In this document: one piece after another, positions 46,549-56,937 of the stretch
How positions within the stretch are numbered: the first letter of the stretch is position 1
Layout: every line of letters starts with the position of its first letter
NCBI RefSeq assembly: GCF_000621585.1
Contig: NZ_JHXY01000007.1
Coordinates: 62,001 to 126,000 of the forward strand
Source: [Eubacterium] cellulosolvens LD2006
GTDB taxonomy: Bacteria > Bacillota > Clostridia > Lachnospirales > Lachnospiraceae
Length of the DNA stretch: 64,000 nt
Direction of reading: 5' to 3'
Translations under genes and position numbers: made by a program
Notes under the pieces: model-generated
Database searches by the model: none
What the model saw: only the letters and a program-made list of their open reading frames with translations
What the model was told of the DNA's origin: nothing

Positions 46549-48171
46549 TTATGCCTTCTTCGCATGGCTCTTTCGGATTGCATCTCTCACCGGAAGAATC
46601 ATGGACGGAGATACAGAGAGTTCGTCAACGCCCATCTGCAGGAAGGTCTCCGTCAGAGAGGTATCTGCCCCAAGCTCTCCACAGATGCCGACCCATGCGC
46701 CGCCGGCGTGACCGTTCTCCACAACTTTCTGAATCAGTCGGAGAATCGCCTTGTGGTGAGCATTATAGAATCTGTCCAGTTTGTCATTCTGGCGATCCAT
46801 CGCCAGCGTGTACTGGGTCAGATCGTTCGTTCCGATACTGAAGAAGTCGACCATCTTCGCAAGCTCGTCGCTGATCACGGCTGCTGCGGGCGTCTCGATC
46901 ATGATACCCTGCTCGACTTCGCCGTACGGGATGCTGTCCGCATCGAGCTCAGCCTTTACTTCTTCGACAATCTTCTGAATATCCTCAACCTCTTCCACCG
47001 AAGTGATCATCGGATACATAACGGAAATCCGTCCGAAAACACTTGCGCGGTAAATCGCGCGCAGCTGCGTCTTGAAAATCTCCGGCTCCGTCAGACAGAT
47101 CCGGATCGCGCGGAATCCGAGTGCCGGATTGTCCTCTTTCTCGAGTCCGAGATAATCCACCTGTTTGTCCGCTCCGATGTCCAGTGTACGGATGATGACC
47201 TTCTTGCCGGCCATCGTCTCCGCCACGGTTTTGTAAACAGAAAACTGTTCCTCTTCGCTCGGCATCGTATCGCGGCCGATGTAGATGAACTCACTGCGGA
47301 AAAGACCGATGCCGCCGCCGTCGTTCTGAAGAACCGAACCGACATCCGCCAGAGAACCGATATTTGCAAAGAGATTGATCTTCTGACCGTCGAGGGAAAC
47401 ATTCTCTTTTCCCTTCAGTTCCTGAAGCAGTCTTCTGGCCTCGAGATCCTTCTCGCGCTTTTCCTCCATCGCTTTCAGAGTTTCCTCGTCCGGATCGATG
47501 TAGAGTGTTCCGTCATGTCCGTCTACGACCGCCATCTTACCGTCCCATTCCGGCGTGACGGGTACATTGATCAGTGCCGGAATATTCATGGTTCTGGCAA
47601 GAATTGCCGTGTGCGAATTCGCCGATCCGAATTTTGTGACAAAGGCAAGAACCTTGTCCTTGTCGAGCTGAACGGTCTCACTCGGCATCAGATCGTCTGC
47701 AGCGATAATCACCGGCTCATCAAACGTATAGGAAGTCTCTTTTCCTGTCAGGACGGAAATCACGCGCTCGGAAATATCCTTCATATCCGCGGAACGCGCC
47801 TTGAAATATTCATCGTCCATTTCCGCAAACATGCGCGAGAAATTCTCTCCGGTAACCGCAGCCGCATATTCCGCGTTGACCTTCTGTGTCTCGATCATGT
47901 TGTGAACGGAATCGTTAAAATCGTCATCGTCAAGAAGCATGGCATGCACTTCAAAAATAGCCGCATTCTCTTCACCGACCTTCTTGACAGCGTCTGAATA
48001 AAGATCGTTGAGCTGCTCGATCGACTTTTTGCGTGCATCCTCGTATCTCTGAATCTCGGCATCCGTATCTTCGATCTTGCTTCTCTTGACCGTATTTTCC
48101 TGTTTGCCGTAGAACAGAATCCTACCGATCGCAACTCCCTTAAAAATGGCCTTGCCAGCATATTTTTCCAT
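46549..48171 (-). CDS. ptsI: PTS enzyme I
   Basis: 540 residues. Takes phosphate from phosphoenolpyruvate onto a His and passes it to HPr, the first step of PTS sugar uptake. The phospho-His lies in SANSHTAILARTMN (about residue 185-190; the usual GGRTSH is altered to GSANSH), PEP-binding motifs LFRSEFIY and DIGADKQVDYLG, and C-terminal GICGELGAD with the conserved Cys. Nineteen bases after ptsH, in its operon. Confidence 0.95.
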   Translation of the reverse strand: MEKYAGKAIFKGVAIGRILFYGKQENTVKRSKIEDTDAEIQRYEDARKKSIEQLNDLYSDAVKKVGEENAAIFEVHAMLLDDDDFNDSVHNMIETQKVNAEYAAAVTGENFSRMFAEMDDEYFKARSADMKDISERVISVLTGKETSYTFDEPVIIAADDLMPSETVQLDKDKVLAFVTKFGSANSHTAILARTMNIPALINVPVTPEWDGKMAVVDGHDGTLYIDPDEETLKAMEEKREKDLEARRLLQELKGKENVSLDGQKINLFANIGSLADVGSVLQNDGGGIGLFRSEFIYIGRDTMPSEEEQFSVYKTVAETMAGKKVIIRTLDIGADKQVDYLGLEKEDNPALGFRAIRICLTEPEIFKTQLRAIYRASVFGRISVMYPMITSVEEVEDIQKIVEEVKAELDADSIPYGEVEQGIMIETPAAAVISDELAKMVDFFSIGTNDLTQYTLAMDRQNDKLDRFYNAHHKAILRLIQKVVENGHAGGAWVGICGELGADTSLTETFLQMGVDELSVSPSMILPVRDAIRKSHAKKA

Positions 48172-48189
48172 GTAAAAAGCTCCTATGAA

Positions 48190-48447
48190 TTAAAGATTTG
48201 CTTTCAGGAACGCCTCAAAACTTGCTGCTGCAGCCTCTTCGTCTTCACCCTCAATCGTAACGGTGATCTCATCGTCCTTCTTGATTCCGAGGCTCATAAG
48301 CTTAATCAGACTGGTAGCGGCCGCACTCTTTCCGTTGGACTCAATCGTGATCTTGGAAGCATATTTCTTCGCGTCTGCCACCAGAGTCTGTGCAGGTCTT
48401 GCGTGAATTCCTACCGGATCAGTAATAACATATTTAAAAGATTTCAT
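48190..48447 (-). CDS. ptsH: Phosphocarrier HPr
   Basis: 85 residues with GIHARPA (His15, the phosphocarrier site) and TSLIKLMSLGI (Ser46, target of HPr kinase in Firmicutes). Receives phosphate from enzyme I and passes it to sugar-specific EIIA domains such as that of the sucrose transporter nearby; HPr-Ser46-P is the CcpA corepressor. AAAGGAGG before the start; first gene of ptsHI. Confidence 0.97.
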   Translation of the reverse strand: MKSFKYVITDPVGIHARPAQTLVADAKKYASKITIESNGKSAAATSLIKLMSLGIKKDDEITVTIEGEDEEAAAASFEAFLKANL

Positions 48448-48493
48448 TCGCTTATATCCTCCTTTGGATTCTGTTATAAATTGTTTTCAGTTC

Positions 48494-48522
48494 ATTATAT
48501 CAAGTAACACATGTTTGAACAA
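48494..48522 (-). promoter_or_regulatory. Promoter of ptsHI
   Basis: Minus strand TTGTTC (48517-48522), 17 bases, TATAAT (48494-48499). No terminator for scrB is evident between 48523 and 48675. Confidence 0.6.
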
Positions 48523-48675
48523 GCACGCAGAACTATGCTTTTATATGACCACAGTGTGCACGGGAGTATATTCCGGAATACAGCTGCAGCGGCAATTCCC
48601 GGCCGCGCGAACTTTTTTCATCCTGTCCGCTTTCCTGCCTGCGCATTTCGAAAGGCTCACCGCAGCCCGTTTCCG

Positions 48676-50109
48676 TCATATCAGTTCTGTATTTGTCTCC
48701 GTACACTTCATCTTCCAGCCGGTGATCGCGGCGCTTCCGCAGCGGAAAGATACGCAGAGATCCTGACGTTCGCCTTCGTAGTCCGGATAAAACCTTGTCG
48801 TGAAAACGGTTTCTCCGTCATTCAGGTAAATCTCCGCGACAGAACAGTCCACCAGGATTCTCAGAAAGTCAATGGACGGAATCTGCCGTCTTCGAACAGT
48901 TCTTCCACAGCCGGCAGCTTCCGTCAGTTCCATCCGGAACTCACCCTCGTCATAGATGAGTGTAAGCCCGTCCCCGATCGAAATCTCCCATTTCTCTTCC
49001 TCGGACTCCTCCATGAAGGAGATCTCAAAATCTCCGGCGCCGTCCGGAAGGATCATCTCCTGATCCGGATAAATCTGCGTCTCATCGTAACGGAGAGCCT
49101 CCAACTCAGGAACAGGATTCTGAAGAATCCGTCCGTCCTCCCAGGTCAGCTCGCGCGGAACCGTGAGGCAGTTCTCCCAGCTCTTCTCCGGAAGCTTCGC
49201 CGTAGGGTTTTTGTACGGTTCATCCGGCATGCCGACCCATCCGATCAGCAGCCGTCTCCCCGCCTCATCGACGAAGGTCTGCGGCGCGTAGAAGTCGAAG
49301 CCGTAATCCCACTCAGTAAAATCATGAAGACTCTGTTCACCCTCGAGTTCTCCGTCCACCAGCCAGTAACCGGACTGATAAATGTTCTGATAACGATATT
49401 TCTCCGGCTCGAGTCCCTGCGGACAGATGCCGAGAATTTTGTGCCCGTCGATTTCAAAGTAATCCGGACACTCCCACATATAGCCGAACCGTTCCGGCGT
49501 CGTGAGCGTCTTCATCAGCTTCCAGCTGACGCCGTCCCCGCTCCGGTAAAACAGAGCCTCGCCATAATCCGTCTGTACGTCTCTGCCCGATCCCTCAACA
49601 CGGGCACCGAGTACCATATAGAAGGCATCGCCCTCTTTCCAGACTTTCGGATCTCTGACATGGCAGGTACAGTCTGCCGGATAATCGCTGTTCACCAGCA
49701 CCGTCTGCTTGGCTCCGAACGTCTTCCCGTCTGTCTTCACTAGAATCTCATTGGCTTCTCTTCCGGAATACGTGTAATCATGATCGCCCGGCTGCTTTAC
49801 ATTGCCGGTGTAATAGAGAAGGACTTCGTCGTCCTGCACCAGGGCGGAGCCGGAGTAACAGCCGTCGTGATCGACCGGATCTACCGGCCAGAACGGCACG
49901 CCGCAAAACTCCAGATGCAAAAGATCCGGTCCGGCGTAATGTCCCCAGGTTCTCGCCTTCCTTCCGTCCGGTCCCGGCTCATTTGGTGAATACTGAAAAA
50001 ACACGTGGTAGATACCCTGAAACTGACACAGGCCGTTCGGGTCGTTCAACCAGCCTTCAGGCGGCATGAGGTGAAACCTCTGCCGCCATCCGTCTTTGCC
50101 TTTCAGCAT
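48676..50109 (-). CDS. scrB: Sucrose-6-phosphate hydrolase (GH32)
   Basis: 477 residues, cytoplasmic (no signal). Splits sucrose-6-P into glucose-6-P and fructose. GH32 catalytic motifs: WLNDPNG (nucleophile Asp near residue 22), RDPKVW (transition-state Asp) and ECPDYF (acid/base Glu). C-terminal beta-sandwich. Its start overlaps scrA by seven bases, so it is co-translated with the transporter. Confidence 0.92.
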   Translation of the reverse strand: MLKGKDGWRQRFHLMPPEGWLNDPNGLCQFQGIYHVFFQYSPNEPGPDGRKARTWGHYAGPDLLHLEFCGVPFWPVDPVDHDGCYSGSALVQDDEVLLYYTGNVKQPGDHDYTYSGREANEILVKTDGKTFGAKQTVLVNSDYPADCTCHVRDPKVWKEGDAFYMVLGARVEGSGRDVQTDYGEALFYRSGDGVSWKLMKTLTTPERFGYMWECPDYFEIDGHKILGICPQGLEPEKYRYQNIYQSGYWLVDGELEGEQSLHDFTEWDYGFDFYAPQTFVDEAGRRLLIGWVGMPDEPYKNPTAKLPEKSWENCLTVPRELTWEDGRILQNPVPELEALRYDETQIYPDQEMILPDGAGDFEISFMEESEEEKWEISIGDGLTLIYDEGEFRMELTEAAGCGRTVRRRQIPSIDFLRILVDCSVAEIYLNDGETVFTTRFYPDYEGERQDLCVSFRCGSAAITGWKMKCTETNTELI

Positions 50110-52007
50110 ATTTCAAGGACTTCCTGTCCTTCTTCGACAGCGCCTGTTTTCAGTACTTTGATATCGCCAAAGTCATCGGTGTTGGTGACAACGATCGGAG
50201 TCGTCGTCTCATAACCAGCCTCTTTGATTGTTGCGATATTAAACTCCAGAAGGAGCTGTCCCTTCTTTACCTTATCTCCGTTCGCGCAGTGCGCGGTGTA
50301 ACCGGAGCCCTTCAGATTCACGGTATCGATGCCCACATGAATCAGCAGTTCCACTCCGTCGTCGGAGGTAAGCGCTATCGCGTGTTTCGTATCAAATACC
50401 ATCTCAACCGTTCCGTCGAACGGCGCCACGATTCTTCCCTCCGTAGGAATGATTGCAAGTCCCTTGCCGAGCGCTTCTGCAGCAAATGTAGGATCTGCGA
50501 TCTCTGCCGATTTGATTGCTGTTCCTTTCGCCGGAGCGAATACTTTCTTTACCGCTGCCTTCTCCGCAGGAGCCACCGGCTGTGCAGGTGCTGCCGGCTG
50601 TACAGCCGTTTCGGGATCCTTGAATGTAATAAAGGAAACCGCAAACGCTACCGCGAAGGCCACGAGCATGGCGATGGTGTACTGTACCCAGAAGCCTGTC
50701 GTAATCAGATATCCGAACAGACCGGTGATTCCGTATGCCGTTGCTTTAATTCCAAACCAGGATGCAACCATACCGCCGATCGCACCTCCGATACATCCGG
50801 CAATGAACGGTTTTCTGTATCGAACGTTCACACCGAAGATCGCCGGCTCGGTAATTCCGAGGAATGCGGAGAGAGAAGCCGGAAGTGCAACGGATTTTGT
50901 CTTCTCGTTCTTTGTCTTGAATGCTACCGCCATCGCAGCCGCACCCTGAGCAACGTTTGCTGCTGTAGCCACCGGCATCCAGATGTTCGCCGGAGGATTC
51001 TGGCTGACCATCTGCGCCTCGATCATATTGTACATATGATGGAAGCCGGCAACGACTGTAAATGCATAGAAGAAACCGATGAGCAGTCCTCCGATACCGA
51101 ACGGAAGCTGGATCAGAGCATTCGCTGCGGAAAGAATAACCTCCTCAATTCCGGAGAAAACAGGTCCGATGATGAAGATAGTAAGAAGACCTGTGCAAAG
51201 TACAGTGACAAGAGGTGTAACAAAGAGATCAATGATCTCCGGCACGTGCTTATGAAGCCATTTCTCAAGAACGCTCATAAACAGAATCGCGATGATGACC
51301 GGAATAACGTGTCCCTGATAACCGACATTCTGAACTTTGAGCGGTCCGACCTCCAGCCAGGTGACGATGTCCGGGTTCGGAACCATCAGTCCGCTCTCAT
51401 CGGCCACGAGCTTGCTCCAGCCGTTTACGAGAGACGGGTTGACCATGATATAACCGATAACCGCTGCAAGGAACGGATTGCCGCCGAATTTCTTCGCCGC
51501 GCTGATCGCGATGAGGATCGGAAGCATTCCGAGAGCCGCGCTCGCGAACATATTGATGATCGTGTAAGCCGGCGTTCCGGAAAGACCCGGGATCGCATTG
51601 GAGAGACCTCCGAGAATACCGGTCAGAAGTCCGGACGCAACGATTGCGGGAATGATCGGAACGAATACATCGCCCAGTGTCTTGATTGCGCGGAAGAACG
51701 GATTCTGTTTCTGCGCAGCCGCCTCTTTCGCGGACTCCTTCGTTCCCGCCTCCACGCCGGAAATACTGATAAATTCCTCAAAAACCTTGTTTACCGTTCC
51801 GGTTCCGAAAATGACCTGAAGCTGACCGGCCGCCTCAAAGCATCCCTTGACGCCGTCGACGTTCTCGATCGCCTCCTTATTCACCTTGGAATTGTCATTG
51901 ATAACAAGACGAAGTCTTGTCGCGCAATGTGCTGCGGAAGCAACATTCGAAGCTCCTCCGATGTTGTCCAGCACGCCCTGTGCCGCTTTTCTGTAATCAA
52001 GTGCCAT
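50103..52007 (-). CDS. scrA: PTS sucrose transporter, EIIBCA
   Basis: 634 residues in order EIIB (1-85, phospho-Cys in AHCATRLRL), EIIC (about 105-455, ten or so membrane spans), Ala/Pro linker, EIIA (about 500-634, phospho-His in LLIHVGIDTVNL). Brings in sucrose and phosphorylates it on the way. Beta-glucoside/trehalose relatives share this layout; the adjacent GH32 enzyme points to sucrose. AAGGAGG before the ATG. Preceded by a promoter flanked by two operator copies. Confidence 0.9.
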   Translation of the reverse strand: MALDYRKAAQGVLDNIGGASNVASAAHCATRLRLVINDNSKVNKEAIENVDGVKGCFEAAGQLQVIFGTGTVNKVFEEFISISGVEAGTKESAKEAAAQKQNPFFRAIKTLGDVFVPIIPAIVASGLLTGILGGLSNAIPGLSGTPAYTIINMFASAALGMLPILIAISAAKKFGGNPFLAAVIGYIMVNPSLVNGWSKLVADESGLMVPNPDIVTWLEVGPLKVQNVGYQGHVIPVIIAILFMSVLEKWLHKHVPEIIDLFVTPLVTVLCTGLLTIFIIGPVFSGIEEVILSAANALIQLPFGIGGLLIGFFYAFTVVAGFHHMYNMIEAQMVSQNPPANIWMPVATAANVAQGAAAMAVAFKTKNEKTKSVALPASLSAFLGITEPAIFGVNVRYRKPFIAGCIGGAIGGMVASWFGIKATAYGITGLFGYLITTGFWVQYTIAMLVAFAVAFAVSFITFKDPETAVQPAAPAQPVAPAEKAAVKKVFAPAKGTAIKSAEIADPTFAAEALGKGLAIIPTEGRIVAPFDGTVEMVFDTKHAIALTSDDGVELLIHVGIDTVNLKGSGYTAHCANGDKVKKGQLLLEFNIATIKEAGYETTTPIVVTNTDDFGDIKVLKTGAVEEGQEVLEIC

Positions 52008-52068
52008 GTCGTAAACCTCCTTCTAATCTTCGATTCCCGCTCGATTCTGTTACTGCTTCCGCATAAAC

Positions 52069-52084
52069 GTGGAATCGTTCTCAT
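52069..52084 (-). promoter_or_regulatory. ScrR operator O1
   Basis: ATGAGAACGATTCCAC on the minus strand, imperfect dyad around ACG-like centre, just downstream of the predicted start of scrA transcription; identical to O2. Confidence 0.75.
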
Positions 52085-52095
52085 ATGATACTTAT

Positions 52096-52124
52096 ATTAT
52101 AAAATCTTACAAATTTTTTGTAAA
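52096..52124 (-). promoter_or_regulatory. Promoter of scrAB
   Basis: Minus strand TTTACA (52119-52124), 17 bases, TATAAT (52096-52101). An ACAAAAAATTTGT palindrome lies in the spacer. Confidence 0.78.
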
Positions 52125-52190
52125 TATTAGCTTCAACGGTAGATTTCCCAAAATTAAAATCTCATTTTTGTAAACTATCCCGAACGAAAT

Positions 52191-52206
52191 GTGGAATCGT
52201 TCTCAT
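52191..52206 (-). promoter_or_regulatory. ScrR operator O2
   Basis: Exact 16-base copy of O1, 122 bases away in the same orientation, upstream of the -35 box. Two sites suit looping by a LacI-type repressor. Confidence 0.75.
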
Positions 52207-52269
52207 TATATATTCAAAACATACAATTCATACATTTCATGGATACCCAGTCCTCTTCCCAAAGAGTCA

Positions 52270-52310
52270 CAGGGGACTGTCACACACTTCCTATGTGTGA
52301 CAGTCCCCTG
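52270..52310 (-). terminator. 17-base perfect stem-loop after scrR
   Basis: CAGGGGACTGTCACACA and its exact complement with a seven-base loop. Position fits scrR termination, but no strong T-run follows on the minus strand; a mobile-repeat origin is possible. Confidence 0.45.
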
Positions 52311-52375
52311 CAATTGCTCATAAGATCCGTATATTAATCCCGCCTTTTCGCCGTGCTCCGCGCGCAGCCCGGCTT

Positions 52376-53398
52376 TTATTGCTGTTTTCCGTCATCCTCA
52401 GGTTCGTCCTCCGGCTTTCGGAGCGAACCTCTCTCGATGATTTTATATCCCATCTTGATGGATTTCCGATCCGGTTCTCTGCCCGAGAGCATACCGAGCA
52501 TCAGCCTGGCGGTTTCTTTTCCGCTGGTGCGGTAGTAATAGTGCGCCGTGGTCAGTGCCGGCGTGACCACGTGCCCCTTCTCGGTATCGCCGGTGCCGAC
52601 GATCTGCACATCTTCCGGAATCCTCACATTCTGTTCCCGGAGATAGAGCATGACGCCGACGGCAATACTGTCCGTCGCGCAGAAAATGGAATCATACTCT
52701 CGTCCTCTTGCCCAAAGTTCCTTCGCGGCTTCATACCCGGACTCCACCTTAAATCCGGTGAACACAGCATCCTCTTCCTCCGGCTTCGCTCCGCTCTCCG
52801 CAAGGGCGTTGCAGTACGCTCTTCTTCTGGCGTGACCGGCCGCCTGATCCCTGTCCGTGACGCCGATGTAGGCAACCTTTCTTCCGGTCTGCAGAATCCG
52901 TTTCATCAGCCGGTATGCGGCGTTGTAGTCGTCATAATAGACACAGGAGCAGAGATCTGTCTGCTGTCCCAGAATCACCAGCGGCAGGCTGTAATTCTCA
53001 ATAATCTTCTTATGGGCTTCAGACAGAATCGTTCCGATCAGGATCACTCCGTCGACACTGCCGTTCGCGGCAAAGAGACGGAGGAATTTCAGCTCCTCTT
53101 TTTCATCGTTGCTCGTATTCGCGAGGACGGTCTGATAACCGGCCTTCGTCAGAACAGCGGAAATACCGTCCACCATCCTGCTAATCGAATCCGAGTTCAA
53201 CTTCGGAAGAATAACGCCGATGACTTTTGTCTGCTTGGTGCGGAGCATCTGCGCCTGTCTGGACGGCTGATATCCCGTCTTCTCTATGACGCTCCGGATC
53301 TTCTCCGCCTTTTCCTCACTGACATAGCCGTTATTCAGATATCGGGACACCGTCGTCCTGGATACGCCGGCCATCGACGCGATTTCGTTGATCGTCAT
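52376..53398 (-). CDS. scrR: LacI-family repressor, probable sucrose regulator
   Basis: 340 residues. N-terminal HTH MTINEIASMAGVSRTTVSRY and hinge region, then a periplasmic-binding-protein fold (VIGVILPKLNSD onward) for the effector. Location beside scrAB and twin operators in the shared region point to control of sucrose uptake; sucrose-6-P or fructose as inducer is only inferred. ATG at 53398 follows GAGGTGAG. Confidence 0.85.
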   Translation of the reverse strand: MTINEIASMAGVSRTTVSRYLNNGYVSEEKAEKIRSVIEKTGYQPSRQAQMLRTKQTKVIGVILPKLNSDSISRMVDGISAVLTKAGYQTVLANTSNDEKEELKFLRLFAANGSVDGVILIGTILSEAHKKIIENYSLPLVILGQQTDLCSCVYYDDYNAAYRLMKRILQTGRKVAYIGVTDRDQAAGHARRRAYCNALAESGAKPEEEDAVFTGFKVESGYEAAKELWARGREYDSIFCATDSIAVGVMLYLREQNVRIPEDVQIVGTGDTEKGHVVTPALTTAHYYYRTSGKETARLMLGMLSGREPDRKSIKMGYKIIERGSLRKPEDEPEDDGKQQ

Positions 53399-53461
53399 GT
53401 ACTGCCTCACCTCTTTACTTTTTCAAATACGGACTGCCCGTCCGGTTCGGGAACGTATCTC

Positions 53462-55447
53462 TCAATGCTCCATCTCCCGGAGGGTCTCCCGCAGTTCCGT
53501 CATTCTGTCACGCAGCTGCGCGGCCATCTCGAAGTTCAACTCCGCGGCGGCAGCCTTCATCTGTTTCTCCACATTGGCGATCAGCTTCGTCAGCTCCGTC
53601 TTTGTCATCGACTCCGGGTCTTTCTCCAGCTTTTTCTCACCCGCTGCCACGTCTCTGGAAATGGAGATCAGTTCGCCGACCCGCTTCTGAATCGTCTGCG
53701 GAGTGATATGGTGTTCCTCATTGTACTTTTCCTGCACCGCGCGTCGCCGCTCAGTCTCACTGATCGCGTTACGCATGGAATCCGTCATGTTGTCGGCGTA
53801 CATGATGACATGTCCCTCGGAGTTTCTGGCCGCGCGTCCGATGGTCTGAATCAGCGATGTCTCCGATCGGAGAAAGCCTTCCTTGTCCGCATCCAGAATC
53901 GCCACCAGCGTGATCTCCGGAATGTCCAGTCCCTCGCGGAGAAGGTTGATTCCGACAAGTACGTCGAAGGCGTCCAGTCTCATGTCACGGATAATCTTCG
54001 CTCTCTCCAGCGCATCGATATCCGAGTGCAGATAGTTGACGCGGATTCCGGCCTCTTTCATATAATCCGTGAGATCCTCGGCCATCCGCTTCGTCAGCGT
54101 GGTAACCAGAACCTTGTGATGTCCCGCCACTTCATGCCGGATTTCGCCGATCAGATCATCGATCTGTCCCTCAACCGGCCGCACATCCACCTTCGGATCC
54201 AAAAGTCCGGTCGGCCGTATGATCTGCTCGGCCCGGAGCATCTCATGATCCGCCTCGTACTCACCCGGCGTCGCGGAGACGAACAGGATCTGATCGATCC
54301 GTTCCTCAAACTCTCCAAAGCTAAGCGGCCGGTTGTCGAGCGCCGACGGCAGGCGGAAGCCGTAATCCACGAGCGTCGATTTCCTCGAGCGGTCTCCCGC
54401 ATACATCGCGCCGATCTGCGGGATCGTGCGATGTGACTCATCGACGATGATCAGAAAGTCGTCCGGGAAGAAATCCATCAGTGTGTAGGGCGGCTCGCCC
54501 GGTTTCAGACCGGACATATGTCTGGAATAATTCTCGATTCCGGAGCACACGCCCGTCTCGCGGAGCATCTCGATATCATAATTCGTCCTCTCCTCGATCC
54601 GCTGCGCCTCCAGAAGTTTTCCCTCCCCCTTAAACTCGCGGACACGGAGATCCAGTTCGTTCTCAATCGCCTGCGTCGCGCGGTTAATGGTCTCCTGCGG
54701 AACAACATAGTGAGACGCCGGCGCGATCGAGACAAAGTTCAGCTCCTGTTTCACCGCTCCGGTGAGCAGATCCACACAGGTGATCCTGTCGATCTCATCG
54801 CCGAAAAACTCCACGCGCACCGCCGTCTCGCTCTCGTTCGCGGGAACAATCTCGATCACGTCGCCGTGCACCCGGAAGGTGCCGCGGTGAAAATCAATCT
54901 CGTTTCGCTCATACTGGATGTCGATCAGCGCCCGGATCACCTCGTCCCTGTCCTTCTGCATCCCCGGCCGCAGGGGAATGACCATCTTCTCATAATCCTT
55001 CGGGCTTCCGAGTCCGTAGATACAGGACACGGAGGAGACGACGATTACGTCCTTTCTCTCGATCAGCGAGGACGTGGCCGAAAGTCTCAGCTTGTCGATC
55101 TCCTCGTTTCTCGAGGAGTCCTTCGCGATGTACGTGTCGGACGAGGGCACGTAGGCCTCCGGCTGATAGTAATCGTAGTAGGACACGAAATATTCCACGG
55201 CGTTCTCCGGAAAAAACTCCTTCATCTCGCCGTAGAGCTGCGCCGCGAGCGTCTTGTTGTGCGCGATAATCAGCGTCGGCTTCTGCAGTTCCTGAATGAC
55301 GTTCGCCATCGTGAACGTTTTTCCCGAGCCGGTTACGCCGAGCAGCGTCTCGCACTGATTTCCCTGACGGAAGCCCTCCGCAAGTTCACGGATCGCCTGC
55401 GGCTGATCTCCTGTTGGTTTGTATTCCGAATGCAACTTAAATTCCAT
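53462..55447 (-). CDS. uvrB: Excinuclease ABC subunit B
   Basis: 661 residues. Walker [13 protein letters not shown] (about 38-49), damage-sensing beta-hairpin [21 protein letters not shown], helicase motif [11 protein letters not shown], and the C-terminal UVR helical hairpin ([17 protein letters not shown]) that binds UvrC. Damage verification in nucleotide excision repair. No SOS box is visible upstream, unlike recA. The usual ctpA-uvrB order is kept. Confidence 0.97.
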   Translation of the reverse strand: MEFKLHSEYKPTGDQPQAIRELAEGFRQGNQCETLLGVTGSGKTFTMANVIQELQKPTLIIAHNKTLAAQLYGEMKEFFPENAVEYFVSYYDYYQPEAYVPSSDTYIAKDSSRNEEIDKLRLSATSSLIERKDVIVVSSVSCIYGLGSPKDYEKMVIPLRPGMQKDRDEVIRALIDIQYERNEIDFHRGTFRVHGDVIEIVPANESETAVRVEFFGDEIDRITCVDLLTGAVKQELNFVSIAPASHYVVPQETINRATQAIENELDLRVREFKGEGKLLEAQRIEERTNYDIEMLRETGVCSGIENYSRHMSGLKPGEPPYTLMDFFPDDFLIIVDESHRTIPQIGAMYAGDRSRKSTLVDYGFRLPSALDNRPLSFGEFEERIDQILFVSATPGEYEADHEMLRAEQIIRPTGLLDPKVDVRPVEGQIDDLIGEIRHEVAGHHKVLVTTLTKRMAEDLTDYMKEAGIRVNYLHSDIDALERAKIIRDMRLDAFDVLVGINLLREGLDIPEITLVAILDADKEGFLRSETSLIQTIGRAARNSEGHVIMYADNMTDSMRNAISETERRRAVQEKYNEEHHITPQTIQKRVGELISISRDVAAGEKKLEKDPESMTKTELTKLIANVEKQMKAAAAELNFEMAAQLRDRMTELRETLREMEH

Positions 55448-55640
55448 GATCCACCGACAATCCTCACTCTGCGAATCCGCGCTTCTCCTGATGCGTCAGG
55501 AAAAAATCGCTCCGACGGGTTATATACTACTAATCAGCATAGCATTTTTATAATATTTTGTCATCTATCTACGAAAAGCCATTTTGGATTGCGCGAGCGA
55601 TCGGACAAAAGCTGTGTCCTGCCGCCCGGAGATCCAAACG

Positions 55641-56909
55641 TTACATCTGTTTTTTCAGATATGCAATTCCGGCATCCAGCTGTTTGTCTTCGTCTCCGTT
55701 CCCGGACGCCTTCACTTTCTTATCCGGCACAATGCCGGTTCCGTTGACGTCGTTGTGATTCGGGGTGTAATAACGGGTGACAGTAAATTTAACCACGCTT
55801 CCGTCCGAAAGCAGATACGAATCCTGCTCAATCCCCTTGCCGTAAGTGTTCGTTCCGATGACGTAACCGACCTTGTAGTCCTGCACCGCTCCGGTGAACA
55901 TCTCCGCCGCGCTCGCCGATTTCTCGTTGACTAAGACAGCCACAGGGATCTCGATCGGCGTTTTTCCCTTGCAGTCCCTGTGTTTTTCCTTTCCGTTGCG
56001 GTCCTGCTCATAGACCAGCGCGCCCTTCGGCATGAAAAGGCGGAGGGTGTCGCAGCAGGCGGAAACCAGCCCGCCCGGATTTCCTCTAAGATCGAGAATC
56101 AGCGCCTTCATGCCATCCCCGTTCAGCTTGTCATAGCCTTCCCTGAACTGGACAGGCGTGAGCTTGTTGAAAGAGGAAATCTGTATGTAGCCGATCTTGT
56201 CCTCCAGCATGGAAGAGGTCACCACGCTCTTGTCGATCTTTTCTTTTTTCATCTCGAAGGAAAGCTCCTTTCCCTTCCGGGACAGTTTCAGTTTCACCGC
56301 CTGCGGCTCGTCATTCTGGATCAGGGCGACGACCTCTGTCGTCGTTTTTCCCTTAACCTTCGTGCCGTTAATCTCCGAGATCTCGTCGCCTTTTTTCACG
56401 CCGGCCTTATCCGCGGGCGAACCCTCGTAGACGTCCGTGATGAGAATCCTGCCGGTTGACTCCTCCTGGCTGATCACAATACCGATGCCTTCCATCTGGC
56501 CGTTGTTCGACATACGGATCTTCTCATACTCTTCTTTCGTGTAGTAGTTCGCGTACTTGTCTCCGAGTCCCGCGACCTGACCGAGGTACATCGTATCGGT
56601 CTGCCGCTGCTCGTCGATCTCATTCAGGTAGTTCCTCTCGATGATCCTCTGAATCTGCTTCGTTTTTCGAAAAGCGGACAGACTGTCCGGTTTTGACGGT
56701 GAAAAAGTAAACGGCAGATACAGATAAACGGTCCAGGCGGCCGCCATCACAACGACAGCGAACAGCACACCGGCGGCAAAACAGAGGACGCTGTGATTCT
56801 TCATTTCCTCCCGCAGTGAGTTCCTCTTTTTGTCCGCACACTCCACGGCATCCTTCTGCCGAATATCCGTCTCCCCGCAGTTCTCCGGGTTTCTTTTGCT
56901 ATCTTCCAA
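55641..56909 (-). CDS. ctpA: C-terminal processing peptidase (S41), membrane anchored, TTG start
   Basis: 422 residues. GGAGGGG lies seven bases before a TTG at 56909; no ATG is placed as well. One membrane span (about 40-65), PDZ domain (about 125-200, YEGSPADKAGVKKGDEI), and S41 core with catalytic Ser in EKSASAAEMF and Lys in YGKGIEQD. Cleaves extracytoplasmic proteins. Follows ftsEX as in many Firmicutes. Confidence 0.92.
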   Translation of the reverse strand: MEDSKRNPENCGETDIRQKDAVECADKKRNSLREEMKNHSVLCFAAGVLFAVVVMAAAWTVYLYLPFTFSPSKPDSLSAFRKTKQIQRIIERNYLNEIDEQRQTDTMYLGQVAGLGDKYANYYTKEEYEKIRMSNNGQMEGIGIVISQEESTGRILITDVYEGSPADKAGVKKGDEISEINGTKVKGKTTTEVVALIQNDEPQAVKLKLSRKGKELSFEMKKEKIDKSVVTSSMLEDKIGYIQISSFNKLTPVQFREGYDKLNGDGMKALILDLRGNPGGLVSACCDTLRLFMPKGALVYEQDRNGKEKHRDCKGKTPIEIPVAVLVNEKSASAAEMFTGAVQDYKVGYVIGTNTYGKGIEQDSYLLSDGSVVKFTVTRYYTPNHNDVNGTGIVPDKKVKASGNGDEDKQLDAGIAYLKKQM

Positions 56910-56937
56910 TTTGTTGCCCCTCCATTTTCATTTTTCG

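Noticed and set aside
52379-54436. Very long plus-strand open frame (685 codons) across scrR and uvrB
   Set aside because: It spans the gap between two clear minus-strand genes and reads as their complement; no motif or start site.
55448-55640. SOS box upstream of uvrB
   Set aside because: No CGAAC-N4-GTTCG or close variant could be found there, unlike at recA.
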